Assembly: GCA_017935025.1 (NCBI GenBank)
Contig: JAGBIL010000015.1
Location: 1-50,430 of the forward strand
DNA length: 50,430 bases
Reading direction: 5' to 3'
Origin: Opitutales bacterium
Lineage (GTDB): Bacteria; Verrucomicrobiota; Verrucomicrobiia; Opitutales; UBA953
The translations under genes and the position numbers were made by a program. How positions within the stretch are numbered: the first letter of the stretch is position 1; each line of letters starts with the position of its first letter. Positions 24,874-33,255 of the stretch are shown in pieces. A model generated the notes under the pieces. The model searched no databases, had not been told where the DNA came from, and saw only the letters and a list, made by a program, of their open reading frames with translations.

Positions 24874-25578
24874 TTAGCGGGAAACGACGAGGAACTGCGT
24901 CAGCACGGGAACCTGATCTTCCGTTTCCGCACTTCCGGCGGAATACGGGTAGATATCGACAGTCAGCGGCAAATACGGGAGCGCGTAGCGGTCGACGTTG
25001 CTCGGGAGCGACGAACCGACGGTGTACTGCGTCGCCAAAACTTCGCCCTTCGCGTCCATTTCCACATAGCGCCCTTCAAGCTGCGGCGAAAGGTAAACGC
25101 GCATGAAATACGCGGGGCCTTCCACGTTCAGATCCGTGAGTTCCGCTTGCGTCGGTGCACCGGAAGCGCTTTCGCACTTCACGATTTGAAGAACGTTCTG
25201 CGGTGTCGAATCATCCGACGGATTCAGGCGGCGTGGAACGCAAACGAGGAAAAGCGCATCGTTCCAATTTTTTCCCGTCTTGTTCTGAACCCACTCGTAA
25301 ACGTAGTCAAACGACGGCTTCGTCATTTGCCCGGATTTGACAAGCGCGTTCCCGTCGGGCCCGATTACCGTATCCACGGAAGAAAACGCGCGGTCCAGAC
25401 ACGAATAAACGCCGAGCGCCTGACGCGTCAGCACGTTTTTGCTGACCGTCTCAAACGTCGCATTCATCAGCCCCATCACGGAAAGCATCGCCACGCCCAA
25501 AACGGCGAGAGCAAGCAGGACTTCGACCAAACTGAACCCTTTTTTGCGGGAACGAATTGTTTTTCTGAAAATACTCAT
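24874..25578 (-). CDS. Prepilin-type protein, GspI-like
   Basis: From ATG 25578 the product has 234 residues. The leader MSIFRKTIRSRKKG is followed by FSLVEVLLALAVLGVAMLSV, the classic cleavage site and helix with Glu at +5. The L-A-V-L-x-V-A-M pattern in the helix is characteristic of GspI-type minor pseudopilins. The C-terminal domain is globular and secreted. A TTG two codons upstream is also in frame, but ATG is preferred. It lies third in the G-H-I-J order. The spacers to both neighbours are short (28 and 39 bases), consistent with one operon. Confidence 0.83.
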   Translation of the reverse strand: MSIFRKTIRSRKKGFSLVEVLLALAVLGVAMLSVMGLMNATFETVSKNVLTRQALGVYSCLDRAFSSVDTVIGPDGNALVKSGQMTKPSFDYVYEWVQNKTGKNWNDALFLVCVPRRLNPSDDSTPQNVLQIVKCESASGAPTQAELTDLNVEGPAYFMRVYLSPQLEGRYVEMDAKGEVLATQYTVGSSLPSNVDRYALPYLPLTVDIYPYSAGSAETEDQVPVLTQFLVVSR

Positions 25579-25617
25579 TTGCAAAAATTTCTTAGGTTAA
25601 AATCTGCGAAAAAAAAA

Positions 25618-26343
25618 TTATTCTTCGACGGACGCCTGCGCTTCCTCGTCGTCGCGCGTGAACGAAATCGCGCCGCTGCGATGAACCACGAATCCGGAAA
25701 CAAACGGATCTTTCCCGAAATCAATATCGCCGTTCGCAGGATCGACCTGCCCTTCCGCGAGCATCACGACGGCTTTCGTCATGTAGGTTTGCCCGTTGGA
25801 ATCGAAAAGATAAAGATACCAGTTTTTTTTGCCTTCGCCGAATTTCTGCCCTTTTGCGCGCACGTCGGGATCAATCGTCACCTCGGATTTTCCTTCGAGC
25901 AAATCATTGGCGCTTCGGGTTTTGACACCGGTGGCATTCGGCGGCACGAAATAAACGCCCTGCGGGAGCGTCACGCCTTCGCCGGCGGCGTACCAGTAGT
26001 AGTCGGAAATATTCGTTTTATCCACGCTCGGGCTTCCGCCGACAATCGGCTGAATGAAACGCAAATGCCGGTCCAAATCGTCCGGCTCGTTCAAAATAAG
26101 CACACCGGCGCGGATGTTTACGCGTTCGTTCACCGTGGGCTCGCGGTCCGGATTGCCGCCGAGCAAAGCCCGGCTCTGCGCCACGCGAAATTCCGCCGAA
26201 GCGATACGGCGGGCATCTTCCAAGCCGCGCGGGTTTCCGGGACGCAACCCGACAATCACCGAAGCGACAATGCCGATGATGGCAATCACCATCAAAATTT
26301 CAATCAGAGTGAAACCGCGTTTTCCGGATTTTTTGCGAAACAT
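25618..26343 (-). CDS. Prepilin-type protein, GspH-like
   Basis: The 241-residue protein opens MFRKKSGKRG/FTLIEILMVIAIIGI, a canonical prepilin leader and helix. The following segment with RRIASAEFRVAQSRALLGG resembles the H-type minor pseudopilin helix, in which early residues pack against the pilus. The rest is a large soluble domain of unknown specificity (YYWYAAGEGVTLPQGVYFVPP). It is the second of the four genes and separated from the GspG-like gene by a 61-base spacer that contains a perfect palindrome of two CGGGAACG octamers. Confidence 0.83.
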   Translation of the reverse strand: MFRKKSGKRGFTLIEILMVIAIIGIVASVIVGLRPGNPRGLEDARRIASAEFRVAQSRALLGGNPDREPTVNERVNIRAGVLILNEPDDLDRHLRFIQPIVGGSPSVDKTNISDYYWYAAGEGVTLPQGVYFVPPNATGVKTRSANDLLEGKSEVTIDPDVRAKGQKFGEGKKNWYLYLFDSNGQTYMTKAVVMLAEGQVDPANGDIDFGKDPFVSGFVVHRSGAISFTRDDEEAQASVEE

Positions 26344-26381
26344 GGAATAAAAATTTTCAGTTCAAAAGTTTTGTGCAGTCG

Positions 26382-26401
26382 GCGTTCCCGCGCGGGAACG
26401 C
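26382..26401. repeat. Perfect 20-bp palindrome of two fused CGGGAACG motifs
   Basis: GCGTTCCCGC and GCGGGAACGC abut directly. The palindrome is 3 bases beyond the GspG-like stop. No T-run follows on the minus strand, so it is not an ordinary terminator; it may be an RNA stem stabilising the gspG message, or simply two uptake-type motifs back to back. Confidence 0.85.
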
Positions 26402-26404
26402 ACC

Positions 26405-27016
26405 TTAGCGCCAGCTGTAGACGGATTCGTAATCGTCCCCGTCCTTTTCGGACGTGAAGATGATGACTTTTCCCATCATGCCTTTTTCGTTGCTTTCGTC
26501 GTCCGTCGCGTCTTCCGGCAGATACTGCGAGGGAATTTCGACGCGGCTGTTCCCCGTCGTATCCATCACGAGGTGAATGTTGTTGTTGCCGAAACCGTCG
26601 GCGAGTTTGCCGAACTCGATGGAGCCGTCGCCCTGCGTAAAATCTTCACCGGAAAACTCACAGAACGTCGTTGCCTTGCGGTTGTACTTCGTACGTTCGG
26701 CGCCTTTCAGTTTTTCGCCCGTTTCCGGATCTTTCCCGTAAAGCGATTTGACAAATGCTTCGCTGTTGGAGCCGTTCCCGAGATTGTAATGCGCATCGGA
26801 GCCGGAGGGAGCGTTTTGCCCGAGTGTCGGATAAAAACCGTAAGCCATTTTATACTGCTCGACAGCCGTCACCCACTCGTTGAAGCGAGCCTTGGTTTTC
26901 GTACGCGTCATAGCGTCCATAGCGCCGCCCGCAACAGGAATCATGATGCCGGCGAGCAAGCCGATAATGCCGATGACGACAAGAATTTCGATAAGGGTAA
27001 AACCGCGTTTTTTCAT
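26405..27016 (-). CDS. Major prepilin-type protein, GspG/PilA-like
   Basis: The 203-residue protein starts MKKRG/FTLIEILVVIGIIGLLAGIM, a short leader and the helix of major (pseudo)pilins with Glu at +5. The segment AMDAMTRTKTKARFNEWVTAVEQYKMAYGFYPTL (split: KARFNEWVTAVEQYKMAYG, then FYPTL) has the GspG-like helix that leads into the Y-x-x-x-x-G-F-Y-P-T consensus. It is longer than typical GspG (about 140-150), with an extra C-terminal domain. First gene of the four, so probably nearest to the promoter. No secretin, ATPase or platform gene is in the window, so type II secretion and type IV pilus roles cannot be separated. Confidence 0.87.
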   Translation of the reverse strand: MKKRGFTLIEILVVIGIIGLLAGIMIPVAGGAMDAMTRTKTKARFNEWVTAVEQYKMAYGFYPTLGQNAPSGSDAHYNLGNGSNSEAFVKSLYGKDPETGEKLKGAERTKYNRKATTFCEFSGEDFTQGDGSIEFGKLADGFGNNNIHLVMDTTGNSRVEIPSQYLPEDATDDESNEKGMMGKVIIFTSEKDGDDYESVYSWR

Positions 27017-27151
27017 AAATATAAAAATCGTGTTTAGGGGTTGAAGAAAAAGGGGGGACAGATTGGGGAAATTTTGCCGAAATCCCGTTGTTTGGCAACG
27101 TTTTTTGCGCCTCCGGACACAAATAGGAATCCGGAGAACGCAGGCAGAAAT

Positions 27152-29119
27152 CTACCCGTCGAGGGACGAAAGCCACATCGCGGATTCCGCGTCGCTGGGC
27201 ATACGCCAGTCGCCGCGCGGCGAAAGCCCGATTTCGAGCACTTTCGGTCCGTCCGGACACGCCGAGCGCTTAAACTGTTGCGAGAAAAACCGCCGCAGGA
27301 AAATTTTCAGCCACTTGCAAATCGTTTCCCGGTCGTACGTTCCCGCGAAAGCGTTTTCCGCGAGCAAAAGAATTTTCTTCGGCGCAAACGCGTTCCCGCA
27401 AAAATGATACAGAAAAAAGTCGTGCAGCTCGTAGGGCCCGACCAAATCTTCGGTTTTTTGCGCGATTTCTCCGCTTTCGTCCGGCGGCTTCAGCTCCGGA
27501 GAAATCGGCGTGTCGATAATATCCTGCAAAGTCTGCGCAATCGCCGCATCGCCCTTTTCCTCCGCCACCCAAGCGATAATGTGGCGAATCAGAGTTTTCG
27601 GCACGCCGATATTGACGTGATACATCGACATCTGGTCGCCGTTAAACGTGCACCAGCCGAGCGCCGCTTCGGACATATCGCCCGTCCCGACAACAAAGCC
27701 GCCGCAACGATTCGCCAAATCCATCAAAATCTGCGTGCGTTCCCGCGCCTGCGCATTTTCAAACGCCGCATCGTAGCAATCCCGCGGGTGATTGATGTCG
27801 CTCAAATGTTGCTCGACGGCGGGAACGATGGAAATTTCCTTCGCTTCAATGCCGAGCCGCGTCATCAAATCCAACGCGTTTTTGCGCGTGCGCTCGGACG
27901 TTCCCGGCCCCGGAAGCGAGTAGCCGCGGATTCCCGCCGCGTCCAACCCGAGCCGCGCGAACGCCTCTTTCACGACCAAAATCGCGAGCGTCGAATCCAA
28001 GCCGCCGGAAATTCCGAGCACCACGTTTTTCGCGTGTGTGTGCGCCAAGCGCCGCGCCAGCCCGGACACCTGAATTTCAAACGCCTCGCGGCAAACGTCC
28101 CTGCGCTCGACCGCGTCTGCGGGAACGAACGGCGAGTTTGAAATTTTCCCGAAAACAGTTGCTCCGAAATCCGTATGCGTCGAGGAAAGCACGAAATGCA
28201 CGCGGCGGAAATCTTTCCGCGTTCCCGCGAACTCCGAAGCGAGAAATTCCGCGTCCGTGCGGCGCCGATTCGCCAGCAAATCGACATCCGTTTGCGCGAA
28301 AACGAGTTCCGTTTCTGCCGCAAAAGATTTCGACTCGGCAAGCATTTCCCCGTTTTGCGCGATAAAACATTCTCCGCCGAAAACGACATCCGTCGTCGAT
28401 TCGCCCGCGCCCGCACCCGCGTAAACATACGCAGCACGGCAACGCGCCGACTGCATTTTCACCGATTCCCGACGGAAACGCGTTTTCCCGACCACGGCAT
28501 TGCTCGCGGAAAGGTTGAAAATGAGCGCCGCACCCGCAAGAGCGAGTTTCCCGCTCGGAGGTTCCGCCACGCACAAGTCCTCGGAAATTTCGACTCCGAA
28601 CGAAAGTTTTTTGAAAAATTTATTTTCAAAAATCAAATCCGCGCCGACGGGAACGGGCATTCCGTTTCCGCCGATTTCGATTTCGGAAACGGGCAACTCG
28701 CTCGCGGAAGCGAACCAGCGCCGCTCGGAAAGTTCCTGCGTATTCGGCAAATGCGATTTCGGGACAACCCCGCAAATCATGCCGCCGGAAAGCACGACCG
28801 CACAATCGTAGATGCGCTGGCGGATACAAACCGGCGCGCCGACAATCGCCGTGATATCAAGGCTCGTCGTGAGCTTTGCCAGCGCCGCAAGCCCTTTTTC
28901 GACCTGGGTTAAAAGTTCGCTCTGGAAAAACAAATCGCCGCAGGAATAGCCCGTTAGCGAAAGTTCCGGGAAAACGGCAATCGCCGCACCCTGCGCCGCC
29001 ACGCGATTCATCGCCTCGCCGATTTCGCGCACGTTTGCGGGAACGTTCGCCAAATGAACTTTCGGCGAAGCTGCCGCAATTTTGACCAAACCGAAGTCGA
29101 TGCCGGATTCTATGCTCAT
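27152..29119 (-). CDS. nadE: Glutamine-dependent NAD+ synthase
   Basis: The enzyme amidates nicotinic acid adenine dinucleotide to NAD+ using ammonia from glutamine. The 655-residue protein has an N-terminal nitrilase-fold glutaminase domain with Glu in FPELSLTGYSC (residue about 50), Lys in VPKSHLPN (about 118) and Cys in EISEDLCVAEP (about 185), the E-K-C triad. The C-terminal synthetase domain carries the P-loop ISGGLDSTLAI near residue 365 and GTGDMSEAALGWCTFNGDQMS (split: GTGDMSEAALGW, CTFNGDQMS) near 490. Start ATG 29119; a longer frame continues upstream but without an aligned N-terminus. It is alone between the pseudopilin operon and repeat A. Confidence 0.95.
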   Translation of the reverse strand: MSIESGIDFGLVKIAAASPKVHLANVPANVREIGEAMNRVAAQGAAIAVFPELSLTGYSCGDLFFQSELLTQVEKGLAALAKLTTSLDITAIVGAPVCIRQRIYDCAVVLSGGMICGVVPKSHLPNTQELSERRWFASASELPVSEIEIGGNGMPVPVGADLIFENKFFKKLSFGVEISEDLCVAEPPSGKLALAGAALIFNLSASNAVVGKTRFRRESVKMQSARCRAAYVYAGAGAGESTTDVVFGGECFIAQNGEMLAESKSFAAETELVFAQTDVDLLANRRRTDAEFLASEFAGTRKDFRRVHFVLSSTHTDFGATVFGKISNSPFVPADAVERRDVCREAFEIQVSGLARRLAHTHAKNVVLGISGGLDSTLAILVVKEAFARLGLDAAGIRGYSLPGPGTSERTRKNALDLMTRLGIEAKEISIVPAVEQHLSDINHPRDCYDAAFENAQARERTQILMDLANRCGGFVVGTGDMSEAALGWCTFNGDQMSMYHVNIGVPKTLIRHIIAWVAEEKGDAAIAQTLQDIIDTPISPELKPPDESGEIAQKTEDLVGPYELHDFFLYHFCGNAFAPKKILLLAENAFAGTYDRETICKWLKIFLRRFFSQQFKRSACPDGPKVLEIGLSPRGDWRMPSDAESAMWLSSLDG

Positions 29120-29286
29120 GCCGCAAGTGTAATCGCGTTCCCGCGTGAACGTAAATTGAATTTTAGCGGGAAAAACGGAGGGTCTCGCGCGTTCCCGCCG
29201 CCGCAAAATCTCCGTCTTCGCAGGCTTTGCGCGATTTTTACCGAACCTAAAGTTCATTCGTGTTTTTTTTCTTTCGTTAGGATCGC

Positions 29287-29510
29287 GCTAAATTTCAATT
29301 TGTCGCAGACAAATTGAAATTAATCTCGAATTTCGAATTCCAAATTCCGAATGAAGTGCGGGAAAAAATCGTAGCGAGTAAAGATTCAACTCTTGCCTCG
29401 AAGCCATACATTCCTTTTCCATTCTTGGTAATCATTCGGAATTCGCAATTCGGGATTCGAAATTAATTGAAATTTAGCGAAGCATCCGCTTCGCTAAATT
29501 TCAATTTGCG
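29287..29510. repeat. Intergenic repeat family A, copy 3 (long form)
   Basis: Both ends are GCTAAATTTCAATTTG-type arms in opposite and same orientations, with a near-perfect hairpin at the right (AATTGAAATTTAGCGAAGC, loop ATC-type, then its complement). Between them is a 130-base unique stretch. The right end runs directly into TTGCGGGAACG. Gap 29120-29543 has no gene otherwise. Confidence 0.8.
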
Positions 29511-29543
29511 GGAACGAAAGCGAAGGCGTAGCGTCAGACGGAA

Positions 29544-30455
29544 ATGAACAAAGAACAGGCAACCGGGCATTTGCTCATTTTTACCTCGGCGCTGATTTTC
29601 GGGCTGAATTACCCGATTTCAAAGTGGTTGCTGACTGCGTATCTCACGCCGGAATTCTATATGTGCGCGCGCATGATTGTTTCCTGCGCGCTGTTTTGGG
29701 GACTTTCGCTCTGCGTGCCGCGCGAAAAACTCTCGCTCAAAGAAATCGGTATTTTCCTGCTGTGCTCCGTCGGCGGCGTAACGGGAAACCAACTCCTTTT
29801 TGTTTGGGGCTTGGATATGACTTCGCCGATAGATGCCTCCGTCATCACGTCCGGACGTCCGATTATCGTACTCCTGCTTTCCGCGCTGATTTTGCGGGAA
29901 CGCATCACACGCCTTAAAACGGCGGGCGTGCTCCTCGGCGCGGCGGGCGCAATTTGGCTGATTTTGCTTTCGGGAACAAGCGGCGGGAACGCGGCAAGTC
30001 TCGCCGGAGACCTTTGTATTTTCGCCAGCGGAGTCGTCTACGCGCTGTATTTTGTTTTCTCCAAACCGCTTTCGGAAAAATACCGCGCCGTAACGATGAT
30101 GAAATGGATGTTTCTCTTCGCCGCCATTCAGGTTTTGCCGTTTTACGTTCCCGCAATGCTGAATGCGGGAACGCCGCCGATTCTTGCCCCGCTCGACGCC
30201 AAAGCCGTCGCCGCAATGATTTTCGTGTTTTTCGGGACGTCATTTCTCGGCTATTTGCTGATTCCCATGGCGGTGCGCCGCATCCGCCCGACCACCGCGA
30301 GTATGTACAACAACCTGCACCCGATTGTCGCCTGCGTCCTCGCCGTCGCGCTCGCACAAGATACGCTCTCGCCCGAAAAAATACTGGCGGCGCTTGCTAT
30401 CCTCGGCGGCGTTTACATGGTCACCAAAAGCAACAGCGCGGCGGAAAATCCGTAG
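29544..30455 (+). CDS. DMT superfamily (EamA) permease
   Basis: The 303-residue membrane protein has ten hydrophobic helices arranged as two five-helix EamA repeats, the first from IFTSALIFGLNYPISKWLL and the second from SLAGDLCIFASGVVYALYFVF. EamA motifs ALIFGLNYPISK and the PxxA-type end RPTTASMYNNLHPIVACVLAV are visible. Such exporters carry small metabolites or nucleotide-sugar-like solutes across the inner membrane; the substrate cannot be told. It follows repeat A with no Shine-Dalgarno and is followed by the large repeat-rich gap. Confidence 0.87.
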   Translation: MNKEQATGHLLIFTSALIFGLNYPISKWLLTAYLTPEFYMCARMIVSCALFWGLSLCVPREKLSLKEIGIFLLCSVGGVTGNQLLFVWGLDMTSPIDASVITSGRPIIVLLLSALILRERITRLKTAGVLLGAAGAIWLILLSGTSGGNAASLAGDLCIFASGVVYALYFVFSKPLSEKYRAVTMMKWMFLFAAIQVLPFYVPAMLNAGTPPILAPLDAKAVAAMIFVFFGTSFLGYLLIPMAVRRIRPTTASMYNNLHPIVACVLAVALAQDTLSPEKILAALAILGGVYMVTKSNSAAENP

Positions 30456-30469
30456 CAAACGAATTTTTC

Positions 30470-30905
30470 AACCACGAAAAGCACCGAAAGCACGCAAAGC
30501 TTTGGGAGAAGCGGACTCCGGCCGCTTCCGTAAGATATGCGCTATTCCCGGACAGAAATTCTCTCACAGAGACACAAATCCCACGAATTTTGTCATGGAG
30601 GACAGGCGTCTCGCCTGTCCCTTGTTTTGTTTTTTGCGGGAAATTCAAAAGCATCGGAGATGCTTCACTTCCGTAACCCCATGCGAAGCGAGCAGCGCGA
30701 GCAGAGCTTGGGGAAACCGGGCAAAACAAAACCGCGCCGCGGGAACGATTCACTTGCTCCGAAAACGCTATCGCGGCGCAATGACACGGCGGCTCGCGGT
30801 GCTCGCAATCACGAATTAAAAATTCCGTGTATTTCCGTGCATTCCGTGATCCAAAAAAACTTCGTACGTCCCACGGAAGCGGCGAGACCCCGCTTCTCCC
30901 GTTAA
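30470..30905. repeat. Repeat C unit 2 and other intergenic stems
   Basis: The gap 30456-31028 has no gene. It begins ACCACGAAAAGCACCGAAAG, then GGGAGAAGCGGACTCCGG (30504-30521 and on to 30530). It holds a strong palindrome GGACAGGCGTCTCGCCTGTCC (30600-30620, within 20-base limits: GGACAGGCG...CGCCTGTCC), several short stems, one CGGGAACG copy at 30738-30747, and ends with CGGAAGCGGCGAGACC..GCTTCTCCC (30873-30900). The two ends match the 145-base unit at 17645-17789. Confidence 0.75.
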
Positions 30906-31028
30906 AAGCTTCGTGGCTCCGCGAGAGAATTTCTGCCGGGAAAAAGACACCGTGTTCTTTTTCTTGAAAATCCCCGTGCGGGAACGTTCAATTCCGAAAA
31001 TCCATTTTCCGAAACCGTTTTTTCCAAA

Positions 31029-32321
31029 ATGTCCTCCCTTTTTCCCGAATCATCCAAGCTTTTTCGACGCGCGCAAAAACTCATTCCCGGCGGAGTAAAT
31101 TCTCCGGTCCGCGCGTTTCTCAACGTCGACATGGTTCCGTTTTACACGCAGCGCGCAAGCGGCTGCCGCCTATTTACGCCCGACGGGAACGAGTTTGTCG
31201 ATTACGTACTGACGTGGGGACCGGCGATTTTCGGGCACAACGATCCGGAAATTCGCACCGCCGTCCACACCGCAGTAGATTGCGGCTTAGGCTTCGGAAC
31301 CAATGCCCCGGCTGAAGTCCGCATGGCGGAGCTGATTACGCAAATCGTTCCCGCCGTCGAAAAAGTCCGCATGACCAACTCCGGCACCGAGGCGACAATG
31401 TCCGCAATCCGCCTTGCGCGCGGCTTTACGCGCCGCGAAAAAATCGTGAAATTCGCCGGAGGCTACCACGGACACGTCGATTCGCTTCTCGTGAAATCCG
31501 GTTCAGGCGCAATGACTTTCGGGCAACCCGATAGCCTCGGCGTAACGGCGGGAACGGCGGCGGACACTTTTGTTTTGCCCTACAACGACTTTGACGCGGC
31601 GGAAAAACTTTTTGCGGAACACGGGAACGAAATCGCCGCAATTATCGTCGAGCCTTTTCTCGGCAACATCGGTTTCATCATGCCACAACCGGGGTTTCTT
31701 GCGAAACTGCGCGCGCTCACACAAGCTCACGGTGCGCTTCTCATTTTCGACGAAGTCATGACGGGATTCCGCATTTCCCTGCAAGGGACGATGGGCGTGC
31801 ACGACGTGCGGCCGGACTTGGTTTGTCTGGGAAAAATCATCGGCGGCGGGCTTCCCGTCGGAGCCTTCGGCGGACGCGCCGAAATCATGGACTGCGTGGC
31901 TCCGCTCGGCGGCGTTTATCAGGCGGGAACGTTCTGCGGGCATCCCGTAGCGCTTGCGGCGGGCATTGCCGCGCTGGAAAAATTGCTTCGCGAGAAAGAC
32001 GTTTACGAAAAACTTTCCGAGTTCGGCGAAACGCTCGCGCGGGAACTTACGCGCACGGCGCGGGAACGCGGAATCGCGCTACAGGTTCCGCATTGCGGCG
32101 GAATGTTCGCGCTGTTTTTCAACGAAAATCCCGTTACGAACTTGGAACAGGCGACGCAATCAGACGCAGGACGCGCGAAAAAACTCTTCCGCTACGCGTT
32201 GGAGAACGGAGTTTTCCTTCCGCCCTCGCCTTACGAATCCTGCTTCATTTCCACAGCGCACGATTCCGCCGCTCTCGAAAAAACCGTCCGCGTCCTCTGC
32301 GACGGCATTCGCACGATTTAA
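31029..32321 (+). CDS. hemL: Glutamate-1-semialdehyde 2,1-aminomutase
   Basis: HemL makes 5-aminolevulinate in C5-type haem synthesis. The 430-residue PLP enzyme begins with SSKLFRRAQKLIPGGVNSPVR (SSKLFRRAQKLI, then PGGVNSPVR), typical of the family. It has the PLP pocket SGTEATMSAIRLARG near residues 117-131, GGYHGHVD near 142, DEVMTGFR near 241, and the Schiff-base Lys in CLGKIIGGGLPVGA near 268. Length is normal. It starts with ATG after a CAAAAT-type context with no Shine-Dalgarno. A stem-loop repeat follows the stop. Presence of hemL implies tRNA-dependent tetrapyrrole synthesis. Confidence 0.96.
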   Translation: MSSLFPESSKLFRRAQKLIPGGVNSPVRAFLNVDMVPFYTQRASGCRLFTPDGNEFVDYVLTWGPAIFGHNDPEIRTAVHTAVDCGLGFGTNAPAEVRMAELITQIVPAVEKVRMTNSGTEATMSAIRLARGFTRREKIVKFAGGYHGHVDSLLVKSGSGAMTFGQPDSLGVTAGTAADTFVLPYNDFDAAEKLFAEHGNEIAAIIVEPFLGNIGFIMPQPGFLAKLRALTQAHGALLIFDEVMTGFRISLQGTMGVHDVRPDLVCLGKIIGGGLPVGAFGGRAEIMDCVAPLGGVYQAGTFCGHPVALAAGIAALEKLLREKDVYEKLSEFGETLARELTRTARERGIALQVPHCGGMFALFFNENPVTNLEQATQSDAGRAKKLFRYALENGVFLPPSPYESCFISTAHDSAALEKTVRVLCDGIRTI

Positions 32322-32430
32322 GCGCAAAGCATCAGGTATCAAGCATCAAGCGCTTACTTCAAAATTTTTGCCAAAGGCAAAAATCTTAGCTTTTTGCTTG
32401 GAGCTTGATGCTTGATACTTTGCGTTTAAA
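32321..32430. repeat. Repeat B copy 1: CATCAAGC-type inverted repeat
   Basis: AAGCGCAAAGCATCAGG...TATCAAGCATCAAGC on the left pairs with GCTTGATGCTTGATAC...TTTGCG on the right, with an inner TTTTTGCC-AAA-GGCAAAAA stem. It lies between convergent hemL and the ymdB-like gene and probably ends both transcripts. A related copy is at 33863-33962. Confidence 0.75.
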
Positions 32431-32437
32431 GAAACTT

Positions 32438-33235
32438 TCAGTTTTCAACTTCGCGGTTTAAGCGGAAACGCTCGATTGCAACAGCGCGCTTTTGCGTTTC
32501 GTCGTAAGAAATGAGGCAACCGTTGATTTGCACGTCGCCTTCCGCAATTTCAAAACGGCGCGGACGTCCGTCGAGAAAACGCCCCAGCACGGCTTGCGTT
32601 TCGCGTCCGATCACGCCGGAATGCGGTCCGCACATCCCGGCATCCGTCTGATACGCCGTTCCCGCAGGTAAGATGCATTCGTCCGCCGTCGCGACGTGCG
32701 TATGTGTCCCGACGACTGCCGCCGCGCGCCCGTCGAGGAATCTCCCGAACGCGATTTTTTCGGAAGTTGCTTCACCGTGAATTTCGACCAGCGCCGCGTC
32801 GTACGTTCCCGCGAGGTCGGCGAGTTTTTTTTCCGCACAACGAAACGGGCACGACGTTTTCGGATTCATAAACGTTTGTGCGAGCACGGTGAAGACGAGC
32901 AGGCGAAAACCGTCGGGCGCAGTCAGAATCAGGTGCGTCGCGCCGGGATTTTCCTCGGGCAAATTCGCCGGGCGGCAAATTTTTTCGAGTTTCGGCAAAT
33001 CCGTTTCAAAACCGCGCTGATCCCAAACGTGATCGCCGAGCGTTACCGCATCTGTTCCCGCCGCGATAAAATCGCGCGTAATCGACGCGTTAATCCCGGA
33101 ACCCGCCGCCGCGTTTTCGGCGTTGATGACGATAAAATCCGCCTGCGTTCCCGCGCGGATTTCCGCGAGTTTTTCAAAAATAAATTTTCTGCCGGCAGAG
33201 CCGACAACATCGCCTAAAAAAAGAATTTTTTTCAT
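32438..33235 (-). CDS. ymdB: YmdB-type metallophosphoesterase (TIGR00282 family)
   Basis: The 265-residue protein starts MKKILFLGDVVGSAGRKFI with the first metal Asp. It continues with INAENAAAGSGI near residues 36-47 (Asn and Glu ligands), TLGDHVWDQR near 62-71, VEIHGEAT near 147-154 with a metal His, and GTHTHVATAD near 174-183 with the last metal ligands. YmdB proteins are 2',3'-cyclic nucleotide phosphodiesterases linked to RNA turnover and lifestyle switching in Bacillus. The start ATG 33235 is preferred; a longer frame overlaps the next gene. It forms a group with two small genes on the same strand. Confidence 0.92.
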   Translation of the reverse strand: MKKILFLGDVVGSAGRKFIFEKLAEIRAGTQADFIVINAENAAAGSGINASITRDFIAAGTDAVTLGDHVWDQRGFETDLPKLEKICRPANLPEENPGATHLILTAPDGFRLLVFTVLAQTFMNPKTSCPFRCAEKKLADLAGTYDAALVEIHGEATSEKIAFGRFLDGRAAAVVGTHTHVATADECILPAGTAYQTDAGMCGPHSGVIGRETQAVLGRFLDGRPRRFEIAEGDVQINGCLISYDETQKRAVAIERFRLNREVEN

Positions 33236-33255
33236 AGAAACAACGGAAGTAGCGC

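Noticed and set aside
24766-26457. 563-codon open frame antisense to the pseudopilin genes
   Set aside because: Covered by three real prepilin genes with leader and cleavage sites; the antisense product is Arg/His-rich without domains.
27044-27060. Run of six G before the GspG-like gene as a phase-variable tract
   Set aside because: Six bases is too short to be a credible slippage tract, and it is not in a coding frame.
27041-28141. 366-codon open frame antisense to nadE
   Set aside because: Shadow of nadE with no recognisable features.
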